A DNA stretch of 33,598 nt from Prevotella sp. (lineage in GTDB: Bacteria; Bacteroidota; Bacteroidia; Bacteroidales; Bacteroidaceae), in assembly GCA_017483185.1 (NCBI GenBank), contig JAFULM010000052.1:1-33598 (forward strand), in the 5' to 3' direction. Positions 24,294 to 33,088 of the stretch are shown in pieces; the first letter of the stretch is position 1, and every line of letters begins with the position of its first letter. Position numbers and translations under genes: made by a program. The notes under the pieces were generated by a model. It saw only the letters and a program-made list of their open reading frames with translations. It had not been told where the DNA came from and did no database searches.

Positions 24294-24998
24294 TTATCTG
24301 TCGTTACTTCTGTCCGTCATGCGGAGCTTCTGCCCGTCGCCATCGGTGACCATCATGACGATGTCCCTGTCCGCAAAGCTATGGCTGAAGGTCACGGTGA
24401 TGTCGCTCGCGCGATAACCAAGCTGCTCCATCATGGGTATGAGGATGCGGGCCGCGTTGTCACGGGCTGTGTCGAGGATGCCCATACGGGCGATGGAAGC
24501 GATGATGGAGGAACGTCCCTGATACTCATAGTCGGCCATTTCGGAATCGCTGAAATGGGAACGGGTGAGCGAGACAAACTCCTTGACGTTCTTGTGGTCT
24601 ATCTTGCTGCCGGTCAGGACAAGCTCCGGATCAGGCAGGATGATGGTCACACGGTCACCGTCACGTCTGACATTGGCCTCGGAAAAGCCTTCGAAATCAA
24701 TATAGGCCTTGATAGTCGCTGTCATGGGAATGGCTATCTTGCGGTCGCCAATAGGCATCTTGATGTCGAATGGTTTGGAAAAGACTGTACCCTTGAGGCG
24801 GACGACATCGTCGTGGGTGACGATTTTGCGTATGCGATACTCCGCTGTGTATATTCGCGAACATTGTCTGACGTGCCGGATGATTTCCGGTATGGTGTCG
24901 GTCGGCTGCACGGACATTTCCGCAGCGGCCTTGTCTCCGTCGTAACAGGATGAAAGAGCTGCCGGCAGCAGCAGCAAATACAATAGAATACGGTTCAT
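24294..24998 (-). CDS. DUF4230 domain lipoprotein
   Basis: 234 residues. The N-terminus MNRILLYLLLLPAALSSC is a lipoprotein signal with a lipobox ending at Cys18. The body repeats the DUF4230 layout of its neighbour: a segment with GDRVTIILPDPELVLTGSKID, then helices (around FSDSEMADYEYQGRSSI) and a final DITVTFS strand. The two proteins look like diverged duplicates, one lipid-anchored and one membrane-spanning. It is first in the pair, with a TACTTTTG promoter box 20 to 30 bases upstream. The function is unknown. Confidence 0.8.
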   Translation of the reverse strand: MNRILLYLLLLPAALSSCYDGDKAAAEMSVQPTDTIPEIIRHVRQCSRIYTAEYRIRKIVTHDDVVRLKGTVFSKPFDIKMPIGDRKIAIPMTATIKAYIDFEGFSEANVRRDGDRVTIILPDPELVLTGSKIDHKNVKEFVSLTRSHFSDSEMADYEYQGRSSIIASIARMGILDTARDNAARILIPMMEQLGYRASDITVTFSHSFADRDIVMMVTDGDGQKLRMTDRSNDR

Positions 24999-25020
24999 CT
25001 CGTTGTCTGTTATGTCAATA

Positions 25021-25028
25021 CAAAAGTA
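25021..25028 (-). promoter_or_regulatory. promoter -7 box of the DUF4230 pair (TACTTTTG)
   Basis: The minus strand reads TACTTTTG, 22 bases before the lipoprotein start codon, so the leader would be under 20 nt. The region 24999-25181 between this pair and the divergent gene at 25182 is AT-rich and carries no long repeat. Confidence 0.5.
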
Positions 25029-25181
25029 ATAAAAAAATCCCGCCGGACAGAAAAAACAAATTTATTTTATCTATTCTTTAAACTTTATGTCATTTCCAAC
25101 GTCATATAGACAGTTGCAACAAAGAGATGGCCAAAAGGCTGAACATTAGTTTAACACAATAAAAAAAAGGAGAAACTGAAT

Positions 25182-25712
25182 ATGAAACGGATGATAATGG
25201 CTTTCGCAACCTTGGTGATGATGAGTTCTGTAACAATGGCACAGAAGAACGACACGACAAAAGCGGCCAGACCGAACCGCACCGAAATAATCAAGAAACG
25301 CACCGAAGCAGTCGCACAGAGATACGGACTGAACGAGGAACAGAAAGCAAAACTGTTGGAACTGAACAGCAAGTATGACGGAAGGATGCGCATGGGAGCA
25401 CCCGGACGCGGCAACAGACAGATGAGACCGGTAATGCGCGAACCGATGAGAAAGGCTGACGTCAAGGGCGACTCCTTGGCTGGCAGACCGGCAAAGGCTG
25501 ATGGCGAAAAAAGAATGAAGCGCCCTATGCCGCGCAGACAGATGACAAATGGCATGCAGCAGTATAACGAGGAACTGAAGACCATCATGACCGAGGAACA
25601 ATACACCAAGTATCAGGCTGACATGCAGAAGCGCTTTGAACGTCAGAACGCACGCAAAGACATAAATAAGAAGGGCGCCACAAAAGCCCCCAAAAACTCG
25701 GATGAGAAGTAA
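25182..25712 (+). CDS. small secreted basic protein, DUF4890-like
   Basis: 176 residues with a signal peptide (MKRMIMAFATLVMMSSVTMA, cleavage before QKN). The mature part is rich in Lys, Arg, Met and Gln, with LNEEQKAKLLELNSKY (about 48-63) and ILTEEQ-like LKTIMTEEQYTKYQADM near the end. This spacing of EEQ motifs resembles Spy/CpxP-type periplasmic proteins, and small Bacteroidetes proteins of this kind are filed under DUF4890; I am moderately sure of that name. An AAGGAG sequence sits about 11 bases before the ATG, unusual for this window. A hairpin terminator follows at 25824. Confidence 0.75.
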   Translation: MKRMIMAFATLVMMSSVTMAQKNDTTKAARPNRTEIIKKRTEAVAQRYGLNEEQKAKLLELNSKYDGRMRMGAPGRGNRQMRPVMREPMRKADVKGDSLAGRPAKADGEKRMKRPMPRRQMTNGMQQYNEELKTIMTEEQYTKYQADMQKRFERQNARKDINKKGATKAPKNSDEK

Positions 25713-25823
25713 GACAAACATCGATCATAGTGATTTAGGTTAACATAAAGTTAAAATGATTGGGCGAGTGAGCCCTGTTTCAATGGTAGTAATCATTTAA
25801 GTAAGAAGAATTGAAAGGATGAC

Positions 25824-25860
25824 AGAGGGGACTGGCCATTTCGGCAAGCCCCCTCTTTTG
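25824..25860 (+). terminator. intrinsic terminator downstream of the 25182 gene
   Basis: A stem AGAGGGG...CCCCTCT of about 14 bp with two mismatches and a 5-nt loop is followed by TTTTG. It lies 112 bases after the stop codon. The remaining bases of 25713-26034 hold a small GGGC/GCCC hairpin near 25765 and the next promoter, no gene. Confidence 0.7.
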
Positions 25861-25914
25861 TATGACAGCACAACATTTGTAAGGAGGTAACGATGGCTAT
25901 TCGGTATTTTTTCG

Positions 25915-25922
25915 TACCTTTG
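25915..25922 (+). promoter_or_regulatory. promoter -7 box of the 26035 lipoprotein gene (TACCTTTG)
   Basis: The plus strand reads TACCTTTGC at 25915-25923. A -33 TTTG is not evident. The leader to the ATG at 26035 would be about 110 nt. Confidence 0.65.
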
Positions 25923-26034
25923 CAGAGGATGGCTCACTCCGATTGTCACATCGGAAAATGCGAAACATCATATTGAAAGATGAAAAGCGGATCCGTCTGA
26001 CCTATTGCAGAATACTACAAAACAAACAAATCGT

Positions 26035-26586
26035 ATGAACAAAGCATTGACAACACTGCTGGCCGGAATTGCAGTTTGCATAATGGCAGGCTGCGGCGGC
26101 AAAAAGACCAACGACAACATAATCACCGAAAAGATGGAAAAGGCAAAACCGGCAGCCCCCATCCGCATGCAGGAATATGAGCAGACGAAGGACATCGAAT
26201 GGCTCGGCAAGTCTTATCGGTGCGAGATACAACGCATACCGGACGACAGTCTGGCACTGGTCAAGGACGAAACGGGACAGGAGTTTGTCGACAACCGTAT
26301 CACCCTGACCATACTGCGGAACGACGGCAGCGTCTTTTTCAGCAAGTCATTCACAAAGGCCAACTTTGACACCAATCTCGACGACGACTACCGTAAGACC
26401 GGCATATTGGAAGGACTGGTGTTCGACCGTGTCGACGGATCGACGCTTGTGTTCGCCGCCAGCGTGAGCCATCCGCAGACAGACGAATATATCCCGCTCG
26501 TCATGCGCGTCTCACGGATGGGAGACGTGAGCATCGTCAGGGACACGCAGATGGACACCAACGCTGAGGACGAAGAGGAAATATGA
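26035..26586 (+). CDS. small lipoprotein, DUF4738-like
   Basis: 183 residues from ATG at 26035; an in-frame TTG at 26005 would place ten residues before the signal and is rejected. MNKALTTLLAGIAVCIMAGC is a lipoprotein signal with Cys at 20. The mature protein has a charged linker followed by strands (ITLTILRNDGSVFFSKSF, TLVFAASVSH, EYIPLVMRVS) that suggest a compact beta-domain. It resembles the Bacteroidetes lipoproteins named DUF4738; that match is from memory and moderate. The function is unknown. It is a single gene, convergent with the HAD hydrolase. Confidence 0.72.
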   Translation: MNKALTTLLAGIAVCIMAGCGGKKTNDNIITEKMEKAKPAAPIRMQEYEQTKDIEWLGKSYRCEIQRIPDDSLALVKDETGQEFVDNRITLTILRNDGSVFFSKSFTKANFDTNLDDDYRKTGILEGLVFDRVDGSTLVFAASVSHPQTDEYIPLVMRVSRMGDVSIVRDTQMDTNAEDEEEI

Positions 26587-26636
26587 TGCAAAAGCAGGCT
26601 CGGAAGGAGGCTATATCCGAACTGCAAAACAATAAG

Positions 26637-26670
26637 AAAGGCGAACTTCTGTTACCGGAAGTTCGCCTTT
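26637..26670. terminator. bidirectional hairpin terminator overlapping the HAD gene end
   Basis: A perfect 13-bp stem (AAAGGCGAACTTC at 26637-26649, complement at 26658-26670) with an 8-nt loop and TTT on either side. The stem covers the last codons and stop (26652-26654) of the HAD gene, and follows the lipoprotein stop by 50 bases. Confidence 0.75.
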
Positions 26671-27380
26671 AAAGTATCCCAACTGTCGCGGAAGTCGGCC
26701 ATACGGCTGAAAACGATAGCCGCGCCCTCGTCCGCCAGCATGCTGTCAGGCAGCGGTCCTGTATTGACGGCTACTGTGAAAACGTCTGCGGCAACGCCGG
26801 CACGCACTCCCAACGGTGCATTCTCGACCACGATGGCTTCCCAAGGCTTCACGCCGGCTTTCTCCATGCCCTTCAGGTAGGGTTCGGGATCGGGCTTGCC
26901 GCGGCTCACGTCGAAGCTCGAGACGATGAGTTCGGGGCTGACAAGGCCGTCGAAATCTTTCACAAGCTTGTCCAGCAGAGAGCGCTGACCGCTTCCCGTC
27001 ACCACGACTATCTTCATTCCGTCGGCCTTCATCATGCGCTGCAAGTCCCGGACACCGTCCATGACTTTCGCCGTAGGACACTCCGAAAAAACACGCGACT
27101 TCTCCCCGTACATCTTCTGAGCCTCTTCGTCGGTCAGTTCGCGGCCCCATTGCTGGCGAGCCATCAGCTTGATGGTCTCCACTCCGCGCATACCTTCATA
27201 CTTATAAGCATCTTCGGGCGGCATGGTCAGGCCGAGGGCGGCCATCGACTTGTGCCAGCTGTAAGCATGATTGGGCATCGAGTCATACAGAACGCCGTCC
27301 ATATCAAAAAGAACGGCCTTGGGACTGAATGTCCCAAAGCCGTGTCTTTCCAAGTATTTTTCTATTTCCTTTTCGTACAT
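26652..27380 (-). CDS. HAD-family hydrolase, beta-phosphoglucomutase-like
   Basis: 242 residues of HAD subfamily I with a helical cap. Motif I is FDMDGVLYDS (about residues 25-34), with the nucleophile Asp and general acid Asp. Motif II is VVVTGSG, the conserved lysine lies in RGKPDPEPYL, and motif IV is VVENAPLGVRAG. The family includes beta-phosphoglucomutase and sugar-phosphate phosphatases; the substrate here is not determined. It lies 75 bases downstream of pgi on the same strand, suggesting a role with sugar phosphates. Its last codons double as the arm of a terminator. Confidence 0.88.
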   Translation of the reverse strand: MYEKEIEKYLERHGFGTFSPKAVLFDMDGVLYDSMPNHAYSWHKSMAALGLTMPPEDAYKYEGMRGVETIKLMARQQWGRELTDEEAQKMYGEKSRVFSECPTAKVMDGVRDLQRMMKADGMKIVVVTGSGQRSLLDKLVKDFDGLVSPELIVSSFDVSRGKPDPEPYLKGMEKAGVKPWEAIVVENAPLGVRAGVAADVFTVAVNTGPLPDSMLADEGAAIVFSRMADFRDSWDTLKANFR

Positions 27381-27455
27381 TATCCTGTTCAGATGATTGG
27401 TTTAACGATCCCTTGAACTGTTTGCCAAGGACCATTATGCTTATCGGACGAACCT

Positions 27456-28814
27456 TCAGGCCTCCTTTGCAAGGCGCTCTTTGATAGCCTTGCTGTCGGC
27501 CTCGTAACCTGGTTTGTCAAGCAGGGCGAACATGTTCTTCTTATATGCTTCGACGCCGGGCTGATTGAACGGATTCACGCCAAGCACATTGCCGCTGATA
27601 CCGCATGCTATCTCAAAGAAGTAGATGAGCTGGCCGATGTAGTATTCGTTGAGTTCGGGCATGCTGATGCGTATGTTCGGCACACCGCCATCGACATGAG
27701 CGAGACGTGTTCCAAGCTCCGCCATCTTGTTGACCTCATCCACGCGCTTGCCGGCAAGGAAGTTCAAGCCGTCCAGATTCTCCTCGTCGTTGGGGAAAAG
27801 GAGATTGCGGTTGGGCTTCTCAACGCTGATGACAGTCTCATATATGGTGCGCTCGCCTTCCTGAATCCACTGTCCCATTGAGTGCAGGTCGGTCGTAAAG
27901 TCACACGATGCGGGGAATATGCCCTTGCCGTCCTTGCCTTCGCTCTCGCCGTAAAGCTGCTTCCACCACTCGCTCATGAAGTGGAGCTTCGGCTGATAGT
28001 TGACCATTATCTCAATCTTCTTGCCTGCTTCGTTGTATAGTCCGTTGCGAACGGCAGCGTAGATGGCAGCGGGGTTCTCCTCGAAAGGAACGTCCTTGCC
28101 GCAAGCTTTCTCCATATCCGTAGCACCGGCCACGAGCTTTGCAATGTCAAATCCGGCGCAAGCGATAGGCAGCAGACCCACCGGAGTGAGCACGGAGAAA
28201 CGTCCGCCGACATTGTCGGGGATGATAAAGGATGTATATCCCTCCTTGTCGGCGCATGTGCGGGCGGCACCCTTCTTTGCGTCGGTGACGGCCACGATGA
28301 CCTTCCGGGCCTCTTCCTTGCCGCGCTGCTCCTCACACTGTTTCTTGAGAAGACGGAATGTGAGTGCGGTTTCGGTCGTTGTACCGGACTTTGAGATATT
28401 TATGACGCCAAACTTTTTGCCTTTCAGATAGTCGGTCAGCTCTGCGAGATAGTCTTCACCGATGTTGTTTCCGGCAAACAGGATTGTCGGATTGGTCTTG
28501 TCACCGACGAGCCATGCGAACGAATTGCCGAGAGCTTCGATGACAGCACGTGCGCCGAGATAGCTTCCACCGATACCTGCGACAACAACAACTTCGCAGT
28601 TACGGCGCAACACATCGGCACAATCCTGTATTTCCTTGATGAATTCAGGTGTTATTGACGACGGCAGATGGAGCCATCCGAGGAAATCATTGCCCGGGCA
28701 GGTGCCGTTTTCGAGGGCTTCCTGTGCGGCCTTGACCTTGGGTTCATACGCTTTCACTGCGCCCTCCTTGAGGAATTGGGCGGCTTTACTGATGTCTAAG
28801 CTGATATTTTTCAT
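27456..28814 (-). CDS. pgi: glucose-6-phosphate isomerase
   Basis: 452 residues, the short bacterial type. It interconverts glucose 6-phosphate and fructose 6-phosphate. Both family signatures are present: [17 protein letters not shown] and [29 protein letters not shown]-type sequence near the C-terminus. The phosphate-binding loop is [10 protein letters not shown]. The gene starts 24 bases after the gpsA stop on the same strand, so it belongs to the lysS-gpsA-pgi-HAD cluster. The sequence looks intact. Confidence 0.97.
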   Translation of the reverse strand: MKNISLDISKAAQFLKEGAVKAYEPKVKAAQEALENGTCPGNDFLGWLHLPSSITPEFIKEIQDCADVLRRNCEVVVVAGIGGSYLGARAVIEALGNSFAWLVGDKTNPTILFAGNNIGEDYLAELTDYLKGKKFGVINISKSGTTTETALTFRLLKKQCEEQRGKEEARKVIVAVTDAKKGAARTCADKEGYTSFIIPDNVGGRFSVLTPVGLLPIACAGFDIAKLVAGATDMEKACGKDVPFEENPAAIYAAVRNGLYNEAGKKIEIMVNYQPKLHFMSEWWKQLYGESEGKDGKGIFPASCDFTTDLHSMGQWIQEGERTIYETVISVEKPNRNLLFPNDEENLDGLNFLAGKRVDEVNKMAELGTRLAHVDGGVPNIRISMPELNEYYIGQLIYFFEIACGISGNVLGVNPFNQPGVEAYKKNMFALLDKPGYEADSKAIKERLAKEA

Positions 28815-28838
28815 ATTATTTAAAATTGGTTTGTTGTT

Positions 28839-29834
28839 TCATCTGAAAGAGTCGGTCAGCAGTTTTATCTCTATCTGCGGGCTTATCCGCTCGTACAATA
28901 TATTATATACGGCGTCGAGGATAGGCATGTTGACGTGCATGTGACGGTTGATTTCCTTCATACACTTCGTTCCGAAATATCCTTCGGCTATCATTTCCAT
29001 TTCGATCTGCGCGCTCTTGACGCTATATCCCTTGCCTATCATTGTGCCGAACGTGCGGTTACGAGAGAAATTGCTGTAGCCCGTGACGAGCAGGTCGCCG
29101 AGATAGACAGAGTCGTAGACGCTGCGTTCGATGGGGTGGACGGCCTGAAGGAAGCGGGCCATCTCCTGCACTGCGTTGGACATGAGCACGGCCTGGAAGT
29201 TGTCACCGAATTTAAGACCGCTGCAAATGCCGGCGGCTATGGCATAGACGTTCTTTAACACCGACGCATATTCGATGCCGATGACGTCCGTACTGGTCTT
29301 TGTCTTGATGTAGTCGCTGGTGAGTATGTCTGCAAAGGCGTGGGCCTTATCCCTGTCGCTGCATGCCACGGTGAGATATGAAAGGCGCTCCAAGGCCACT
29401 TCCTCTGCATGTGAAGGGCCGCCGAGGCAGGCGAGATTTTCGTATGGGACGTCAAAGACTTGATGAAAATACTCCGAGACGGCAAGGTTTTCGTCGGGCA
29501 CGATGCCTTTGATAGCCGTTATGACATACTTGTCCTTCAGCCGGCTCTTGAGTTTCTTCAGGTGGTTTTTCACGTACGGGGACGGAGTCACAAACACGAG
29601 GGTGTCGTAATTCTGCACAATCTTGTTGATGTCGCTCGAGAAGAATATCTCGTCGATATTGAACCGCACGCTCATCAGGTATGCCGGATTGTGTCCCAGT
29701 CGGCGGAAATCCTCGATACGGTCATCCCGGCGCATGTACCATCCGATGTGATGAGTGTGTCCCACCACTATCTTGGCAATCGCCGTAGCCCAGCTTCCGC
29801 CACCGATTATCGCTATTTTTCCGCAGGTAAACAT
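28839..29834 (-). CDS. gpsA: glycerol-3-phosphate dehydrogenase (NAD(P)+)
   Basis: 331 residues. It reduces dihydroxyacetone phosphate to sn-glycerol 3-phosphate for phospholipid synthesis. The Rossmann nucleotide motif is IIGGGSWATAIAK (about residues 9-21). AIKGIVPDE and LKNVYAIAAGICSGLKFGDN (with the catalytic lysine) mark the GpsA family. The C-terminal helical domain is complete. It follows lysS after a 107-bp gap occupied by a hairpin element, so readthrough from lysS may be reduced. No separate promoter was found. Confidence 0.95.
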   Translation of the reverse strand: MFTCGKIAIIGGGSWATAIAKIVVGHTHHIGWYMRRDDRIEDFRRLGHNPAYLMSVRFNIDEIFFSSDINKIVQNYDTLVFVTPSPYVKNHLKKLKSRLKDKYVITAIKGIVPDENLAVSEYFHQVFDVPYENLACLGGPSHAEEVALERLSYLTVACSDRDKAHAFADILTSDYIKTKTSTDVIGIEYASVLKNVYAIAAGICSGLKFGDNFQAVLMSNAVQEMARFLQAVHPIERSVYDSVYLGDLLVTGYSNFSRNRTFGTMIGKGYSVKSAQIEMEMIAEGYFGTKCMKEINRHMHVNMPILDAVYNILYERISPQIEIKLLTDSFR

Positions 29835-29847
29835 TCTTTCTAAATAA

Positions 29848-29940
29848 AGAATGAAGAATGAAAAATGAAGAATGACCCGCCACTTGTCATCGGTCTCTCA
29901 TCCGGAGAATCATCATTCTTCATTTTTCGCTCTTCATTTT
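29848..29940. repeat. GAATGAAGAATGAAAAATGAAG hairpin between lysS and gpsA
   Basis: Arms 29848-29875 and 29913-29940 pair at about 25 of 28 positions around 37 nt. The arm is the same GAAGAATGAAAAATGAAG short repeat as at 20304 and 16062. It begins directly after the lysS stop codon. Confidence 0.75.
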
Positions 29941-29941
29941 C

Positions 29942-31672
29942 TTATTCTTTCGCTTTCTCTATCCAAGCCGCAAACTCCTCCACCTTCGGGTTTTCGAGTC
30001 CCAGCTTGTACTTCTTGTTTACGCCGCATACATCCTGCTGGAGCTTCTGCGGGTTCAGTTCGCGGATATCCGAGACGAGATAGTAGCCGCACTTGTTCAG
30101 CAGGGGCACCCACTCCTCTCCCACTCCGACGGCGGCCCATTCGGCCGCGGTGCTCTTCGGGGCTTTCTTCTCCGGCTTCATCGTCGGGAAGAGCAGCACC
30201 TCCTGTATCGTCGGCTGGCCGGTCATGAGGATGGCCAGACGGTCGATGCCGATACCGATACCGCTCGTCGGCGGCATACCATATTGCAGAGCACGGAGGA
30301 AGTCGTGGTCGATGACCATCGCCTCGTCGTCTCCCTTGTCGGCGAGACGCATCTGTTCGATGAAGCGCTCCTCCTGATCGATCGGGTCGTTGAGCTCGGA
30401 GTAGGCGTTGGCCAGCTCCTTACCGTTGACCATCAGCTCGAAGCGTTCGGTCAGTCCGGGCTTTGAGCGGTGCATCTTCGTCAGCGGCGACATCTCGACG
30501 GGGTAGTCGGTAATGAACGTAGGCTGTATGAACGTGCCCTCGGCTGTCTCTCCGAATATCTCGTCAATGAGCTTGCCCTTGCCCATAATCTCGGTATCTT
30601 CGATGCCGAGCGATTTTGCTATCTCGCGGATTTCCTCTTCGGTCTTGCCCTCAAGGTCATGACCGGACTTCTCCTTGATGGCCTCCAGTATGGGCAGACG
30701 GCGGTATGGAGCCTTGAAGCTGACGACATTGTCGCCAATCTTCACCTCTGTCGTTCCGTTGACCGCGATGCAGATTTTCTCGAGCAGCTGCTCGGTGAAG
30801 GCCATCATCCAGTTGTAGTCCTTGTAGCTGACATAGAGCTCCATGCAGGTGAACTCCGGATTGTGGCTACGGTCCATGCCTTCGTTGCGGAAGTTACGGC
30901 CAATCTCATATACGCCCTCAAATCCGCCGACGATGAGCCGCTTCAGATACAGTTCGGTGGCGATGCGCAGATAGAGGTCCGTGTTGAGTGCGTTGTGGTG
31001 TGTGATGAAGGGGCGGGCGCTCGCTCCTCCGGCTATCTGCTGGAGGATGGGCGTCTCGACTTCGGTAAATCCGGCCTCGTCGAAGACCTGACGCATCGTG
31101 CGCAGTATGGTGGCACGCTTCTCAAATGTCTCCTTGACGCCGTCGTTGACCACGAGATCGACGTAGCGCTGGCGATAGCGCAGCTCCGGGTCGTCAAACT
31201 TGTCGTATGCCACACCATCCTTATACTTGACGATGGGCAGCGGTTTGAGGCTCTTCGAGAGCATCGTCAGTTCCTGCGCATGCACGGAGATTTCGCCCGT
31301 CTGCGTGCGGAAAGCATAGCCGCGCACACCGATGAAGTCACCGATGTCCATCAGTTTCTTGAATACCTTATTATATAAGTCCTTGTCTTCGCCCGGGCAG
31401 ATGTCGTCGCGGGTGATATAGACCTGTATGCGGCCTTTCGAGTCCTGCAGTTCGGCAAAACTGGCCTTGCCCATCACGCGGCGGCTCATCAGTCGTCCGG
31501 CGATGCAAACCTGTCGCGGCTCGGCGTCGTCACTGAATTCGTTCTTTATATCTGTAGAAAAAGCATTGGTGGGATATTCCGCTGCGGGATAGGGATCGAT
31601 ACCCATGTTGCGCAACTCCTGCAGACTCTGGCGTCTGCCGATTTCCTGTTCACTTAACTCTAAAACGTTCAT
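29942..31672 (-). CDS. lysS: lysyl-tRNA synthetase, class II
   Basis: 576 residues. The N-terminal OB-fold anticodon-binding domain (about 55-165) contains RRVMGKASFAELQDSKGRIQ. The class II catalytic core follows, with motif 2 around RNFRNEGMDRSHNPEFTCME and motif 3 in GIGIGIDRLAILMT. About 70 residues after the core (KKAPKSTAAEWAAVGVGEEW and onward) form an extra C-terminal domain that accounts for the length over the usual 505; this extension is common in Bacteroidetes enzymes. It has its own promoter 42 to 49 bases upstream. Confidence 0.97.
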   Translation of the reverse strand: MNVLELSEQEIGRRQSLQELRNMGIDPYPAAEYPTNAFSTDIKNEFSDDAEPRQVCIAGRLMSRRVMGKASFAELQDSKGRIQVYITRDDICPGEDKDLYNKVFKKLMDIGDFIGVRGYAFRTQTGEISVHAQELTMLSKSLKPLPIVKYKDGVAYDKFDDPELRYRQRYVDLVVNDGVKETFEKRATILRTMRQVFDEAGFTEVETPILQQIAGGASARPFITHHNALNTDLYLRIATELYLKRLIVGGFEGVYEIGRNFRNEGMDRSHNPEFTCMELYVSYKDYNWMMAFTEQLLEKICIAVNGTTEVKIGDNVVSFKAPYRRLPILEAIKEKSGHDLEGKTEEEIREIAKSLGIEDTEIMGKGKLIDEIFGETAEGTFIQPTFITDYPVEMSPLTKMHRSKPGLTERFELMVNGKELANAYSELNDPIDQEERFIEQMRLADKGDDEAMVIDHDFLRALQYGMPPTSGIGIGIDRLAILMTGQPTIQEVLLFPTMKPEKKAPKSTAAEWAAVGVGEEWVPLLNKCGYYLVSDIRELNPQKLQQDVCGVNKKYKLGLENPKVEEFAAWIEKAKE

Positions 31673-31713
31673 AAGTTCTGTAATATCGAATATATATATT
31701 CCTGTTATGGCTG

Positions 31714-31721
31714 CAAATTTA
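31714..31721 (-). promoter_or_regulatory. lysS promoter -7 box (TAAATTTG)
   Basis: The minus strand reads TAAATTTGC, followed by a leader of about 35 nt to the lysS ATG at 31672. No clear -33 box. Confidence 0.6.
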
Positions 31722-31802
31722 ATAAATTATTCTGAAAACACGCCACTTTGCCCTCGGTTTATTCGCAGCGTTAAGGTCATTTAACCCGCAATCCACAAGG
31801 TT

Positions 31803-31982
31803 CATCCGGTATTTGGAATGACATGTCCTGAAAGTAGGGTCGCGACCCGTCGCGACCGCCTCCGTTCCAACTACATAACCGAATGTATATAAGTCAACAG
31901 GACACAGAACCAATTGACATGGAGGCGGTCGCGACGGGTCGCGACCCTACTTTTAGGGATTGTCACTCCCGATGTCGGACGG
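31803..31982. repeat. 180-bp palindromic element between aroB and lysS
   Basis: Perfect 30-bp inner arms (GTAGGGTCGCGACCCGTCGC... at 31834-31863, complement at 31921-31950) around 57 nt. Outside them the sequences CATCCGGTATTTGGAATGACA (left) and TGTCACTCCCGATGTCGG (right) are also roughly complementary, extending the arms to about 60 bp. The rest of 31673-32000 is the lysS promoter and AT-rich sequence. It begins 18 bases after the aroB stop (reading leftward), so it may terminate aroB. Confidence 0.78.
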
Positions 31983-32000
31983 ACCGATTGCATCCGTCTC

Positions 32001-33056
32001 TCAGCATCCCTCGCGGTAGAAGTCGAGCGCCTCACGGATTTCCTCGCGCGTGGCAGTCCGGTCGAGTCGGATGCCGCCGATATCGGAGAGCAGTGCGAAG
32101 TTGATGACGCCCGCAGTGTTTTTCTTGTCGTGTGTCATCAGTTCGATGAGTTCGTCGTAGTCGTCACAGGTGATTGTCATACGACCGTAGTGGCTGTTGA
32201 TGAAGTCCACCGTCTGACGCATACGGTCGGCGGGAAATCCCTCCTTGACCGTGCTCAGATAGAGCTCGCAGACCAGTCCCCACGCCACGGCATAACCGTG
32301 GAGCACGGGGGCGCCGCGACGCATGGCCAACGACTCGAAGGCATGGCCGACGGTGTGGCCCAGATTGAGCACCTTGCGCAAGCCGCGCTCCGTCGGGTCC
32401 TCCTCGACGACGCGCTCCTTGACAGCCACGGACTCGGCGACCATCGTCTGCAGCAGGTCGAGGTCGGGAGCGGTGATGTCATAGTTGATGAGTGACGCCC
32501 ACATCCTTTCGTCGCTGATCAGTCCGTGCTTGAGCATCTCGGCATAGCCGGACAACATGTTTTCCGTGTCCATCGTGGCCAAGAAGCGGGTGTCGAGGAT
32601 GACCGTGCGTGCGTTGTTGAAGACACCGACTTCATTCTTCAGACCGCCGAAATTGACACCCGTCTTGCCTCCGACGGAGGCGTCGACCATCGACAGCAGT
32701 GTCGTCGGGATGTTGATATAGCCTATGCCGCGCTTGAAGGTCGACGCGGCGAAACCGCCGAGATCGGTGACCATGCCGCCACCGAGATTGACCAGCAGCG
32801 AGTGGCGTGTGCCGCCCAAGCGTCCCAGCTCGCCCCAGACATTGGCCAGACTGTCGATGGTCTTGGCCGTGTCGCCGGCGGCGATGGTGATATGGCGTGC
32901 GTTCTTCAAACAGTCCATGCCCTCCACGAGTGGCAGACAGAGTCGTCGCGTGGTCTCGTCGGTGAGCACGAAGAGCAGGTCGTGTGGTTCACGGGCGATG
33001 GCTTCGCCGAGCACCCGCTCAAGGTTGTCAGATATTACTACGTTCTGTCGTTTCAT
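32001..33056 (-). CDS. aroB: 3-dehydroquinate synthase
   Basis: 351 residues from ATG at 33056; another ATG two codons upstream (33062) is equally possible. It converts DAHP to 3-dehydroquinate, the second step of the shikimate pathway, which supplies chorismate to the men operon. Family features: NLGGGMVTDLGGFAASTFKRG (NAD-binding glycines), IPTTLLSMVDASVGGKTGVN, the metal-binding Glu in SGYAEMLKHG, and histidines in NLGHTVGHAFE and LHGYAVAWG. It is a single-gene unit. The frame runs upstream into the repeat to 33158, but that extension crosses the promoter and is not used. Confidence 0.95.
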   Translation of the reverse strand: MKRQNVVISDNLERVLGEAIAREPHDLLFVLTDETTRRLCLPLVEGMDCLKNARHITIAAGDTAKTIDSLANVWGELGRLGGTRHSLLVNLGGGMVTDLGGFAASTFKRGIGYINIPTTLLSMVDASVGGKTGVNFGGLKNEVGVFNNARTVILDTRFLATMDTENMLSGYAEMLKHGLISDERMWASLINYDITAPDLDLLQTMVAESVAVKERVVEEDPTERGLRKVLNLGHTVGHAFESLAMRRGAPVLHGYAVAWGLVCELYLSTVKEGFPADRMRQTVDFINSHYGRMTITCDDYDELIELMTHDKKNTAGVINFALLSDIGGIRLDRTATREEIREALDFYREGC

Positions 33057-33088
33057 AATCATTGTATGTCGGGTGAGGTTTACCCTTT

